The notes beneath the pieces were generated by a model that was given only the letters and a program-made list of their open reading frames with translations, did not search any database and was not told where the DNA came from. Positions 44,508-52,801 of a stretch of 64,000 bases of DNA are shown piece after piece. The DNA comes from Alphaproteobacteria bacterium (GTDB lineage: Bacteria; Pseudomonadota; Alphaproteobacteria; Micavibrionales; UBA2020): assembly GCA_025934695.1 (NCBI GenBank), contig JAICWS010000001.1, positions 711,301 to 775,300 on the forward strand, read 5' to 3'. Position numbers and translations under genes: made by a program. Each line of letters starts with the position of its first letter. The first letter of the stretch is position 1.

Positions 44508-45092
44508 ATGCAACCGCATGTTTTTCTGACCGTCTTCTCTATCATCTTCATGGCCGAACTGCCGGACAAGACGGCTTTCGCCACGATGCTCATGGCCTCG
44601 CGCGGAAGGCCCTTTGCCGTCTTTACGGGCGTGGCGGCGGCTTTTGTCGTGCAGTCGCTAGTGGCCGTCGCCTTCGGTGGCGTCATCGGGCTCCTTCCCC
44701 AATCTTTAGTGCATGCGGCGGCGGGCGCCCTCTTCCTCGGTTTCGCTGCGCATACCTGGTTCTTTCACAAAGACGAAAAGGAAGAGGAGGCGCCTAAAAT
44801 CTCCAAGCGCGCCAAATTCTTCGCGGCGGCATGGAAGTCCTTCATGGTCATTTTCATCGCGGAATGGGGCGACATCACGCAGCTTGCCACGGCCTCCCTC
44901 GCCGCCAGGTATCATGAGAACCTGCTGACGGTCCTCCTCTCCGCCACGCTGGCGCTGTGGGGCGTCACCTGCCTGGCGATCTTCGTCGGTCGTCATGCCG
45001 GGCATAAGCTCCCCGCCGACACGCTGCGCAAGCTGAGCGTCGCCGTTTTCGTCGCGGTGGGCCTGTGGTTCCTGGCCGAAGCCTGGCTCTAG
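44508..45092 (+). CDS. UPF0016/GDT1 family manganese exporter
   Basis: A 194-residue protein with six hydrophobic helices. The two family signature motifs are AELPDKTAFATM in the first half and AEWGDITQLATAS in the second (E-x-[GP]-D-x-[TS]), which line the cation path in GDT1/TMEM165 and bacterial MneA-type Mn2+ exporters. The central charged loop (HKDEKEEEAPKISKR) separates the two halves. It lies directly downstream of a yybP-ykoY riboswitch, which would turn it on at high Mn2+. Confidence 0.93.
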   Translation: MQPHVFLTVFSIIFMAELPDKTAFATMLMASRGRPFAVFTGVAAAFVVQSLVAVAFGGVIGLLPQSLVHAAAGALFLGFAAHTWFFHKDEKEEEAPKISKRAKFFAAAWKSFMVIFIAEWGDITQLATASLAARYHENLLTVLLSATLALWGVTCLAIFVGRHAGHKLPADTLRKLSVAVFVAVGLWFLAEAWL

Positions 45093-45124
45093 AAAGACCG
45101 GGCGGCTTTCGCTATCCTTGACGG

Positions 45125-46219
45125 ATGAAGAAAATCGCCATGTACCGCGTCATGAATGCCTGCGTCCTGCTTGCCCTGATGACGGCGGATGTCAGCCATG
45201 CCGAAATACAGCAACAGTATATGTACAAGATGGATGCGGCGCTGAAGCTCACCGACCACCGGATGGCGGGCAAGCCGCGTCATCCGCTGCTGCTGGCGGC
45301 GAACCTGTTCTTCGCCCATGGCGCGGCCATCGCGCATGTGCCGCTGGATACCTTGTTGAAATACGTGGATGCCCTGCACGACGCAGGCGCGGGCCGCGTC
45401 GATATCAACCTGTCGCTCGACCCGTGGCGCGATGGCGACCAGGGTGTCATCAAAAAATACGATGCTGTCATCGCCCGCGTCCGCCAGGACGGCATGCAGC
45501 TGGGCATCAATCCGGAATTCAACCGGTCGAACGACAAGACATATGGCTTCAAAGCCTGGACCGCAGATGCGCTGAAATATTATCCCGAAATCGCGAAGCG
45601 CTACCACCCCGAGGTTTTCGCCGTCATCCACGAGCCCACGACGATGGCCGCGCGCATGGGCGAGAAGATATCGGCCAATGACTGGATCGTCTTCGCACAG
45701 GAAGCCATCGTCGCCGTGCGGTCGGAATCGCCGCATACCCGCTGTGGCGTGGGCCTGCTGCCGCAGGAATGGGCTTATACCAAAAGAATCCTGATGCTCC
45801 ACGGGCTGGACGCCTTGTCCGTCGATATCTATTCGCTGGACGGGCTGAAAATTCTCAACGGCATGATCGCCGAGGCCAAGAAGGCCAAAAAGTCCGTCTA
45901 TGTCGAGGAAACCTGGCGCACGCCGAACGTGACCGGCCATGAGGGCACGCTGGAAGCCTGGTCTTCCGTGGGCATCGGCAATGCGGCCTATGAAGCGCTC
46001 GACCAGCGATGGAATGAGACTATCGCCAATTACGCCAGCGTCTGGGGCATGGACGCCGTCACGCCTTTCTGGACGCAGACCTTCTTCCTCTACGTGAATG
46101 ACGCGCATGACGGCGCGCTCGACCCCGCCTACAATGGCCGCGTCATCGAGGCCATCGACAAGGGCCTGCGCACGGATACGTTCCGGGCGTATCAGAAGCT
46201 CTCGAAAGAATTCAAATAG
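45125..46219 (+). CDS. Secreted glycoside-hydrolase-like TIM-barrel protein
   Basis: A 364-residue protein with a signal peptide ending SHAEIQ. The mature part alternates strands and helices in a barrel pattern: GRVDINLSLDPW, MQLGINPEFNR, VFAVIHEPTTMAARMG, LDALSVDIYSLDG, KSVYVEETWRTPN and MDAVTPFWTQTFF. Glu in IHEPT and in VEETWR are at the places of the acid/base and nucleophile of clan GH-A hydrolases, so carbohydrate cleavage is a reasonable guess. No named GH family is recognised with confidence. Confidence 0.7.
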   Translation: MKKIAMYRVMNACVLLALMTADVSHAEIQQQYMYKMDAALKLTDHRMAGKPRHPLLLAANLFFAHGAAIAHVPLDTLLKYVDALHDAGAGRVDINLSLDPWRDGDQGVIKKYDAVIARVRQDGMQLGINPEFNRSNDKTYGFKAWTADALKYYPEIAKRYHPEVFAVIHEPTTMAARMGEKISANDWIVFAQEAIVAVRSESPHTRCGVGLLPQEWAYTKRILMLHGLDALSVDIYSLDGLKILNGMIAEAKKAKKSVYVEETWRTPNVTGHEGTLEAWSSVGIGNAAYEALDQRWNETIANYASVWGMDAVTPFWTQTFFLYVNDAHDGALDPAYNGRVIEAIDKGLRTDTFRAYQKLSKEFK

Positions 46220-46222
46220 CGG

Positions 46223-46666
46223 TTAAGGCTGCGGCCGGTTCTGATGAGCGACTTTGATGTCGGGCCAGATGATATGCTTGTTTGCCTCGCGCGCCGCATG
46301 GGCGAATTTGACCGACAGCGATTTGGCCTCGCCGAATATCTTGTGGCGGTTGGCTTCCGCATGCTGTGTTGGCGCGCAGGTGGCGAACAGTCCGTAAGCG
46401 GTCAATCCCAGGCCGAGTGCGAATGTGCCGATCCGAAGCCGCTCGCCTTGCGGGGGTGCGCCCGACAGCCAGACCGCTGCCTGATGCGCGAGCTTGGCGC
46501 AAAGCCCGCCCAGGAAGAAAGAAACGCCCACCGACAGCGCAGCCGCGCCTGCCGCCCCATATAACAGCCCCAGGCCGATCGCCGCGGCGCCGCCGACAAT
46601 CGCGAAAGTCGCCGCGACGCCGATGCCTCCGGCGAAACTATGCATATGGGCGGCTGACCTGGACAT
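46223..46666 (-). CDS. Small polytopic membrane protein
   Basis: A 147-residue protein. The start at 46666 is chosen because AAGGGGAAAG lies before it. Hydrophobic segments include SFAGGIGVAATFAIVGGAAA IGLGLLYGAAGAAALSVGVS FFLGG, which form two to three helices, then one more (IGTFALGLGLTAYGLFATCA) and a soluble C-terminal helix. The Gly/Ala-rich helices are of unknown function. It has a good promoter at 46722-46750. Confidence 0.7.
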   Translation of the reverse strand: MSRSAAHMHSFAGGIGVAATFAIVGGAAAIGLGLLYGAAGAAALSVGVSFFLGGLCAKLAHQAAVWLSGAPPQGERLRIGTFALGLGLTAYGLFATCAPTQHAEANRHKIFGEAKSLSVKFAHAAREANKHIIWPDIKVAHQNRPQP

Positions 46667-46721
46667 GCGGCTTTCCCCTTGGCCAAAACTGTCGCGTGTG
46701 GTGCGGAAAATCAAATGATAA

Positions 46722-46750
46722 GTTATACCGATTCCGTATGTTTATGTCAA
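46722..46750 (-). promoter_or_regulatory. Promoter for the 46223-46666 gene
   Basis: TTGACA (complement of 46745-46750), 17-base spacer, TATAAC (complement of 46722-46727). The -35 box is followed by TAAA. Confidence 0.7.
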
Positions 46751-46916
46751 ACAATTATCGCCGGAAACAGGCCGGAAAAGCGGGTTTGAACGCCTGAGCA
46801 TTTAAAGCCAAACCTTTGTTTTTATTAACATAAAACAATAGTCTTTGACGGATTAGGAAAAATAGCGGATGATTAATTATACGGCGATATGAAAACTTAC
46901 TGGAGGGGATAGAGAA

Positions 46917-47087
46917 ATGGCTTTAAAGACAATCAACGGCTCCCGGCATCTCGCTTCGTTCAAGGCGGTGGAAACCCAGATCGAAGAACGCTTCGAAGGG
47001 ATGCGGAGCCTGGCCGCGCATTATGCCGCTACCGACCCGGTTGTCGAGCGAGGTGCTCCCGTGGTTTCCGTCGCGCCGAAAGTATAG
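46917..47087 (+). CDS. 56-residue small protein, first of three tandem small genes
   Basis: A short gene with GGAGGGGAT before the ATG and a strong terminator 33 bases after the stop. The product begins MALKTINGSRHLASFKAVET and continues with a charged helix (QIEERFEGMRSLAAHYAATD). The MxLKTIxGxR start is shared with the third small gene at 47586. There is no signal peptide or membrane segment. Function unknown. Confidence 0.65.
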   Translation: MALKTINGSRHLASFKAVETQIEERFEGMRSLAAHYAATDPVVERGAPVVSVAPKV

Positions 47088-47119
47088 TTTCGAATCGATT
47101 CGTTTCGAATCTCTTAAAG

Positions 47120-47146
47120 AACGCCCGCCGAAACGGGCGTTTTTTC
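47120..47146 (+). terminator. Rho-independent terminator after the first small gene
   Basis: Stem ACGCCCG/CGGGCGT with loop CCGAAA, followed by six T. Confidence 0.85.
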
Positions 47147-47237
47147 GTGCTCGATTCAAAAATTAAAGTAATCTTGCAAGCAACTGTTACTTAAAAAGAA
47201 ATTAACGTCATTATGGCGCTGAAATAAACAGTGTCAT

Positions 47238-47266
47238 TTGACATGGGTGGTTTTGTTGCGCATTCT
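47238..47266 (+). promoter_or_regulatory. Candidate promoter for the second small gene
   Basis: TTGACA (47238-47243), 17-base spacer, CATTCT (47261-47266). The -35 box is perfect and the -10 box is weak. Confidence 0.45.
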
Positions 47267-47324
47267 AAGCTTATAGAGCAATTAAATTGCTCAGCTAATA
47301 AAAAACTTAAACTGAGGTGAGGCC

Positions 47325-47483
47325 ATGACATTGAACAAATTAGAGAAATTCTCAGAAACCCGTGAAGCAGCGACCTACACCCGCGCCATCAAGGCCCGTT
47401 GTGACGGCGCCGCCCGTTTCCTCGCCGCGCAACCTGCGCCCGCCACTCCTCACATGAAACATTCCGTAGCCAAACTCGCCTGA
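47325..47483 (+). CDS. 52-residue small protein, second of three tandem small genes
   Basis: A short gene with GAGGTGAGG before the ATG. The product MTLNKLEKFSETREAATYTR continues AIKARCDGAARFLAAQPAPA and has one cysteine. The helix containing AIKARCDGAARFLAAQ parallels SAIAFRAQGFSYAPEP of the third protein and RFEGMRSLAAHYAA of the first. A GC hairpin without a T run follows at 47520-47547. Confidence 0.6.
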   Translation: MTLNKLEKFSETREAATYTRAIKARCDGAARFLAAQPAPATPHMKHSVAKLA

Positions 47484-47519
47484 TCTTCTCCATTGTTGTT
47501 GTTTTCCTCCTTGGTGATG

Positions 47520-47547
47520 GGGGCCTGGCCGTCAAAAGCCGGGCCCC
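47520..47547 (+). other. GC-rich hairpin between the second and third small genes
   Basis: GGGGCCTGGC and GCCGGGCCCC pair over ten bases (one T-G) around an eight-base loop. No T run follows, so it may be a weak terminator, an mRNA-stability element or part of the next leader. Confidence 0.5.
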
Positions 47548-47585
47548 TTCCCCAACAAAACTTCAGGATACGGAATTAGACCATC

Positions 47586-47738
47586 ATGAACCTCAAGACG
47601 ATTTCCGGTTTTCGGAATACCGACGAAGCCGCCCGTTTCGCTTCCGCCATCGCTTTCCGCGCGCAGGGCTTTTCTTATGCGCCCGAGCCTGCCGCCGAGG
47701 CCCGCCACCAACCGCTTCCCGCCGCGACCGCTCATTGA
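47586..47738 (+). CDS. 50-residue small protein, third of three tandem small genes
   Basis: A short gene encoding MNLKTISGFRNTDEAARFAS and a Pro/Ala-rich tail. The N-terminus resembles the first small protein (MALKTINGSR). The ribosome site is weak (AGGATACGGA at a long distance), which lowers confidence. Composition and codon use resemble the neighbouring genes. No hydrophobic segment is present. Confidence 0.5.
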   Translation: MNLKTISGFRNTDEAARFASAIAFRAQGFSYAPEPAAEARHQPLPAATAH

Positions 47739-47803
47739 CGCGGACCCGCAACGCCTTCTAAGCTTTTCCTGGAGCTGGCAGAAGACTGTGAACCGGGGGC
47801 GCT

Positions 47804-49033
47804 TTGGGGCTGCGGCGGAAAATATTGTATTCGCTTGTGCCGGTCGTGACTGCGGCCTGCGCGTTTGCGCCAGTGGCGCGGGCGGATGATCCGTCGGATT
47901 TTTTTCGCAATGGCCATGTGTTCGGGGAGCTGCGCTATCGTTACGAAGCCGTCCAGCAGGATGGTTTCGCCAACGAGGCCGAGGCGCACACGGTGCGCGC
48001 GGACTTGGGCTTCGAAACCGGACTTTACGACGACCTTACGGCGCGGGTCGATTACCAGGCGGTGCGCCACATCGCCGCCGACGATTTCAACGACCTGCAG
48101 AACGGCCAGGTCGACTATCCCGTCGTCCCGGACCCGGAGCGCAGCCAGTTCCGCGAAGCCTGGGTGATGTGGACGGGGCTTCCCGGCGCCGCCGCCAAGG
48201 GCGGGCGTCAGGAAATCCTGTTCGACAACCAGCGCTTCATCGGCAATGCGGATTTCAACCAGAGCGACCAGAGTTTTGACGCGGGCCGCGTGACATGGTC
48301 GCCGCTCGAAGCGCTCACGCTCGACTATGCCTATATCTGGGCTATCAACCGCGTGCCCCACGACTGGGACGGCGACAACCACCTATTGCATGCGGCCTAT
48401 GATTACGCGGACTGGCTGCATCTGGCGGCCTATGGATATCTCCTCGACATCAACGAAAAGCCGTCCTTTTCCTCACAGACTTACGGCTCGCGGGCAACGG
48501 GAAGAATGGCCGCGACCAGCGACCTCGAATTCGACTATCTCGCCGAATATGCGGTGCAGTCGGACAACACGAATAATCCCGATCGCTACCATGTGCGCTA
48601 CTGGCACCTGACCCCCAGCGCGATCTGGAAGAACATGACAGTGCAGGCCGGCTGGGAGTCGCTGGGCGGGAACGGCACGGATGCCTTCCAGACGCCGCTC
48701 GCCACGCTGCATTCGTTCAACGGCTGGGCCGACATGTTCCTGACGACCCCGATGGACGGGCTCGACGATCGCTATGCGCGCGCGTCCTACCGTCTTTCCG
48801 GGCCCGGCTGGCTGAAGGATACGGCGCTGGACGCCATTTATCACGATTTCCGGGCAGAACGCACGTCGCAGCATTACGGGCGCGAATGGGACTTCCAGGC
48901 GCGGCGCGCCTTCGAGACGAAGGACTTCCTGACGAAGGAGTGGACGGTCACCGTGCAATTCGCGACATACCATGCCGACACCCTCTTTACCGACACGAAC
49001 AAATTCTGGCTCATGGTGGGAACGACATTTTGA
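47804..49033 (+). CDS. Alginate-export-family outer-membrane beta-barrel protein
   Basis: A 409-residue protein with a signal peptide (to about PVARA-DD) followed by amphipathic beta strands ending in an aromatic residue (WLMVGTTF), as in outer-membrane barrels. The family signature GRQEILFDNQRFIGNADFNQ with a following DQSFDAGRVTW is that of the alginate_exp (AlgE porin) family. Members export alginate in Pseudomonas, but many relatives are general anion or sugar porins. Translation seems to start at a TTG with GGGGGCG upstream. The next gene follows after eight bases. Confidence 0.85.
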   Translation: MGLRRKILYSLVPVVTAACAFAPVARADDPSDFFRNGHVFGELRYRYEAVQQDGFANEAEAHTVRADLGFETGLYDDLTARVDYQAVRHIAADDFNDLQNGQVDYPVVPDPERSQFREAWVMWTGLPGAAAKGGRQEILFDNQRFIGNADFNQSDQSFDAGRVTWSPLEALTLDYAYIWAINRVPHDWDGDNHLLHAAYDYADWLHLAAYGYLLDINEKPSFSSQTYGSRATGRMAATSDLEFDYLAEYAVQSDNTNNPDRYHVRYWHLTPSAIWKNMTVQAGWESLGGNGTDAFQTPLATLHSFNGWADMFLTTPMDGLDDRYARASYRLSGPGWLKDTALDAIYHDFRAERTSQHYGREWDFQARRAFETKDFLTKEWTVTVQFATYHADTLFTDTNKFWLMVGTTF

Positions 49034-49041
49034 ATAATTTG

Positions 49042-49647
49042 ATGACAAGAATGGTCGTGGCGCTGTTTTTCGCGCTGCTCTGCATCCCCAGGGCCCGCGC
49101 CGAGACGGTGCCGACCCGCGAACAGCAGATTGCCGATGTCCGGGCCGACGAGAAGAAGGCCATCGACGAGGTCGTGCGTATCGTCAATCAGCCCGTCACG
49201 CACCTGAAGATGAATTATTCGCCCGGCCTTGTGGCGATGTATTCACCGGGCTGGTTCCACGAGGGCGCGATCAAGCCCGATTTTGACCATGTCGACGTGC
49301 GCCAGACGCAGGAGCTAACCTACGCGTCGCATTACTTCGTGACCTCCGACCTCAATCCCGGCGAGATGTTTGCCGGCAGCGAGCTGGAGTTCAATTCCAT
49401 GACGAAATATTTCTACACCGACCGCAGCGTGCCCAAGAAAAAACTGACCGAGAAGGAAATGCTCGAGATCAACCGCCTTTACCGCCAGATCGGCGCGGAT
49501 GAGCGGAAACTGGAGGAGCTGAAGAACCCTCCCGTCTCGCTGGCCGCCACGACCGACATGATTTCCTCGCACCCAATCGCCACGATTATCGTCGTCATCG
49601 CCCTCGCCGCCGCGGTCATTGTCTTCCGGACGAATACGTCGACTTAA
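49042..49647 (+). CDS. Exported protein with C-terminal membrane anchor, partner of the porin gene
   Basis: A 201-residue protein with an N-terminal signal peptide (MVVALFFALLCIPRARA) and a hydrophobic C-terminal helix (IATIIVVIALAAAVIVF). The middle has a coiled-coil-like stretch (KKLTEKEMLEINRLYRQIGA DERKLEELK). The start at 49042 is taken because upstream in-frame codons overlap the porin gene. A tether between the inner membrane and the periplasm is possible; no family is recognised. Confidence 0.7.
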   Translation: MTRMVVALFFALLCIPRARAETVPTREQQIADVRADEKKAIDEVVRIVNQPVTHLKMNYSPGLVAMYSPGWFHEGAIKPDFDHVDVRQTQELTYASHYFVTSDLNPGEMFAGSELEFNSMTKYFYTDRSVPKKKLTEKEMLEINRLYRQIGADERKLEELKNPPVSLAATTDMISSHPIATIIVVIALAAAVIVFRTNTST

Positions 49648-50135
49648 GACAGGCCGAGGACCGCCTTGCGCATTGCGGCGGTGATGTATTCAGCGCGGCT
49701 TTTGCCGCCGAGATCGCGATGCGGATCATCGTGCTGGCGGACGAGCCCCTGCTCCTGCATCACCCGGCCGACCGTGCAGGTATCGAAGCCGCGCCGACGC
49801 GTTTCCTCGACGCTTCCTTTGGGGAATTCGACACCTTCGCCATAGGTGATGTGATTTTCACAGGCGCCGCGCGCGACGACGATGACGGGGCGGTCGATAT
49901 AACGACCTTCTTCTTCGAAAATCCCGTTTTCAATGCTGACGTAGACATCCGCGCCGGGCGCGAGCTGTTTTGCCGCCGCGATGCGGTTGAAGGCGCCGGT
50001 CAGTGTTTCGTCATTCAGCGGCTGCTCGTTGACGCCGGAGGGCGCCTTTACCGTGATGATCTCGGCTTCCAGCCCGAACGCGGCGCGGCAGGCCTCGAGC
50101 TTCACGGCGCTGGTCGAGGCGAGGACGACTTTCAT
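49644..50135 (-). CDS. yjjX: Inosine/xanthosine triphosphatase (DUF84)
   Basis: A 163-residue protein of the DUF84 family that hydrolyses non-canonical ITP and XTP to keep them out of nucleic acids. The pattern KVVLASTSAVKLEACRAAFG, SGVNEQPLNDETLTGAFNR, YVSIENGIFEEEGRYIDRPV and TVGRVMQEQG matches YjjX. It shares its start region with the end of the 596-residue protein gene upstream (four-base overlap), so they are probably co-transcribed. Confidence 0.9.
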   Translation of the reverse strand: MKVVLASTSAVKLEACRAAFGLEAEIITVKAPSGVNEQPLNDETLTGAFNRIAAAKQLAPGADVYVSIENGIFEEEGRYIDRPVIVVARGACENHITYGEGVEFPKGSVEETRRRGFDTCTVGRVMQEQGLVRQHDDPHRDLGGKSRAEYITAAMRKAVLGLS

Positions 50136-51922
50136 GGCTGCTGAGGGCCCTTGGATTTCGGTTTTATAGCCGCCGGCTGGGTCGTAGCCGGACTGTCGGG
50201 ATGCGCCTTGTCGTAGTCGGCCAGTTCCTTCTTGTACATCTGGATTTCCTGCATCGCCCCCTTCAGGTCGGCCTCGTCCCGCTGAGCATTCGTCATCTTG
50301 TCGACGGCATCCTGGCTGAAGAAGCGCCAGCCTTTGGGTATGATTGAATCGTTATCCTTGATGATCTTGTCGTCCTTCGCGATCGCGGATGTCAGCACAC
50401 GTTCCAGCTCGGCGATGTTCTTGGGATCGCGCATGTCGATCTTTTTAATGTCATCGAGCTTGAAGCGGCCGTTCGTGTCGCGCGCGAGGCCGCCGGTGCC
50501 GTTCAAGTTCTCGTTCTTCATCTCGCCGGAAACATGCTGCATCGCGACCGCGATGTGCTTGTAACCCAGAATGGTGGGTTTGCCATCGGGCGACGTGTAA
50601 TTCTGCCGTTTCTCGGCCTTGCCCTCCTCGGCAATCTGCTTGTCCACGTCGTCCCAGGCGCGTTTGGACTCGATCGCCTTTTCGCCCACGTAGGCGACGG
50701 CGCCCGCAGCGGCGACCGCCAGAACGACCGGGGCCGCGGCGACGGCAGCGGCGGCGACGGTCGCGCCCGCGGCGCCGGTGCCGAGGACCGCCGTCACGCC
50801 GCCGGTGATGGCGGCAGCTTCGCCTGCCGTCGCGGTTGCGGCGCCGACGGTGAGTGCCGTTGCGGCCGTCGCGCCGACGACCGTCGCCCGTTCGACTTTA
50901 TGTTCCGTCGTATCTTCTTTCGAAACCTGGTATACGCCGTCGGCAACCGTCGCCGCGACGTTGAGGCCGGGGACGAATTTGCCCGCCTTGGCGATGACCG
51001 GCAGCGTCTTGCCGGTCGCATCGAGCACCACTTCCGCCGTCTGCACCGACGAGGTCGTCAGATTCACCCCTGCGACCATGCCTTCGACTTTGTCGCCGCG
51101 GTGGATGGCGTCGTTCACTCCCTGCACGCCCAGCACGAGGCCGACCGCGGGAGCTCCCACGCCACCTACTGACGGCCGCTTCCCGACGTTGGCGGCGAAT
51201 TTCGAATTGCGACCGGCCGCTTCTATCAGTGAACCTTCTTGCAGCGCTGTTTCCGGTGGTGGCGACGGCGCGGTCGGTGTTTCCGGCGCCGGCGGCTTTT
51301 CCTGCGGTTGCGCGGCGGGCGCCTCGGCCGTCGGCGGCCTGCCGTATTCGGCGTAAACCTGCTCCGGCGTCTTCAGCCCGCCATTGCGCTTCAGCGCGTC
51401 GCCGCTGATCCGCAGCACGCCTTCGTAATGATCCTGCGGAATCGTCCCGTCCGCGAGCCCCTGTTCCAGCACCGCTTGCGTGGATTGCGTGAACGGCTTC
51501 CAGGAGGACGTTTCCGCGCCGAAGAAATTCTGGTCGCGCGACGCAAACTGGACTTTCGACGGGTCCTTGGGAAGATCGGGATCGTGAAATGGGCTGCTCG
51601 GGTCGAACAGGGCGGCGATGGACTTTTCGCCCTTGTCCTTGCCGGTGAATGCCGGTTGCCCGTTCGGTTCCGTTTCGTAAATTTTTATATCGCCCTGCTT
51701 TTGGTGCAGGTTGAACCAATCTCCGACGGAAGCGCGAAATTTCTGCCCCGCGGACTCGTTCAGGCAGGTGCGCGTAATGCGAACGTCGTATTTTTTGAGA
51801 AGATCGTCGAGTATGTTTTCGCCGACCTGCTTGTCGAATTGCGTGGGAATACCCTTGGCCGCGGAACGGCCATAGATATCGACCAGGAAGTCGTTGTCGA
51901 GAATGAGCATCGGCTTACCCAC
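50132..51922 (-). CDS. Large protein with PIN-like N-terminal domain and Ala/Gly-rich hydrophobic region
   Basis: A 596-residue protein. The first 140 residues resemble a PIN nuclease layout: LILDNDFLVDIYG (acidic pair at about 9-15), TCLNES, GEKSIAALFD and QFASRDQNFFG, which would supply the acidic metal ligands. After a Pro-rich linker (195-225) comes a Gly/Ala-rich, membrane-like stretch (about 345-412, e.g. AAAPVVLAVAAAGAVAYVGE) and a charged helical C-terminus. This combination could be a toxin or effector, but no secretion signal, immunity gene or named family is seen. The start is a GTG at 51922 or an ATG at 51910. Confidence 0.7.
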   Translation of the reverse strand: MGKPMLILDNDFLVDIYGRSAAKGIPTQFDKQVGENILDDLLKKYDVRITRTCLNESAGQKFRASVGDWFNLHQKQGDIKIYETEPNGQPAFTGKDKGEKSIAALFDPSSPFHDPDLPKDPSKVQFASRDQNFFGAETSSWKPFTQSTQAVLEQGLADGTIPQDHYEGVLRISGDALKRNGGLKTPEQVYAEYGRPPTAEAPAAQPQEKPPAPETPTAPSPPPETALQEGSLIEAAGRNSKFAANVGKRPSVGGVGAPAVGLVLGVQGVNDAIHRGDKVEGMVAGVNLTTSSVQTAEVVLDATGKTLPVIAKAGKFVPGLNVAATVADGVYQVSKEDTTEHKVERATVVGATAATALTVGAATATAGEAAAITGGVTAVLGTGAAGATVAAAAVAAAPVVLAVAAAGAVAYVGEKAIESKRAWDDVDKQIAEEGKAEKRQNYTSPDGKPTILGYKHIAVAMQHVSGEMKNENLNGTGGLARDTNGRFKLDDIKKIDMRDPKNIAELERVLTSAIAKDDKIIKDNDSIIPKGWRFFSQDAVDKMTNAQRDEADLKGAMQEIQMYKKELADYDKAHPDSPATTQPAAIKPKSKGPQQP

Positions 51923-51934
51923 GCCTTATGTCCT

Positions 51935-52603
51935 TCATTCGTCGATGCCGCACATCTTGTCGATGCGCCGCAGCGCTTCGATGAAAAGTTCGTTCGGAGT
52001 CCAGTCGTTCCATTTGTCCGGGAATGACTGCTGCGCGTCCCTGCCGAGCAGGGCGCGCATTTCGTCACCGGCAAAAAGCCGCATGTCGTGGCGATGCTCC
52101 TCCGCCAGCAAGTACCAGAGATCGGGACGGTCTGCATAAGCTTTGGCGAGGACGCTGTCGGCCATTTCCTGCGTGAAGTTGCCACGGCTTGCGCCGCCCG
52201 GGTCGATATTGAGCTTGGCCAAAGGCGGCAACGGTTGATCGGGGCCGGCCGCGAGAGGCTGGCCACGCGGCGGGAATTCCGGCAGGCCATAGGCCTGGCA
52301 GATCCGACGGCTGAGTTCGCACATCAGGTCGATTTTGCCGAGCTGTGTCGGCGGCACATCGACGCCCCCTTCCGCCAGCGTATCGAGAATTTCATAGGCG
52401 AAATCGAAATATTCACTCAGCCGTTCGGCGTCTTCGTGCTGGACGAATTGCCGGATCATCTCCGGCTTTTGCCGCGAGAGGAAGTCGCAGGCGGCGTCGA
52501 CCTGCTGCTGGCTGCACCAGGTTTCGCGCAAGGGGGTTAGGCGCGGCAACGGGAGATCGGCTTCGGCATTTTCCCGTTGTTTTTCAAATCCATTGACAGT
52601 CAT
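51935..52603 (-). CDS. Uncharacterised soluble protein, partner of the PIN-like protein
   Basis: A 222-residue helical protein, first gene of a unit that continues with the 596-residue PIN-like protein 12 bases later. It has no signal peptide. WCSQQQVDAACDFLSRQKPE and LRRIDKMCGIDE contain several cysteines. A regulator, antitoxin-like or chaperone role for the neighbour is possible but not supported by a family match. A good promoter precedes it (52627-52655). Confidence 0.65.
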   Translation of the reverse strand: MTVNGFEKQRENAEADLPLPRLTPLRETWCSQQQVDAACDFLSRQKPEMIRQFVQHEDAERLSEYFDFAYEILDTLAEGGVDVPPTQLGKIDLMCELSRRICQAYGLPEFPPRGQPLAAGPDQPLPPLAKLNIDPGGASRGNFTQEMADSVLAKAYADRPDLWYLLAEEHRHDMRLFAGDEMRALLGRDAQQSFPDKWNDWTPNELFIEALRRIDKMCGIDE

Positions 52604-52626
52604 GGAGGCTCCCCAAGGATAATATT

Positions 52627-52655
52627 ATTATACATAGAACGGCAAAAGCTGGCAA
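52627..52655 (-). promoter_or_regulatory. Promoter for the 51935/50132/yjjX unit
   Basis: TTGCCA (complement of 52650-52655), 17-base spacer, perfect TATAAT (complement of 52627-52632). Confidence 0.7.
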
Positions 52656-52750
52656 CAAACGCCACGCCAGACTACAAAAATAATATTGAAAAACAAATGG
52701 TTATTCAATATCTGAGGGTCGCAGATACAGCGCAAAAAAACCAATTTTCA

Positions 52751-52779
52751 TTGACATAATAATGCCGTGCATTTATCCT
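52751..52779 (+). promoter_or_regulatory. Promoter for the ankyrin operon
   Basis: TTGACA (52751-52756) followed by TAATAA, 17-base spacer, TATCCT (52774-52779). It precedes the first ankyrin gene by 22 bases. Confidence 0.7.
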
Positions 52780-52801
52780 CTTTTCCTCAAGAGGATAACC
52801 C

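Noticed and set aside
47520-47547. GC hairpin as a Rho-independent terminator
   Set aside because: No T run follows, so it is listed only as a hairpin of unknown role.
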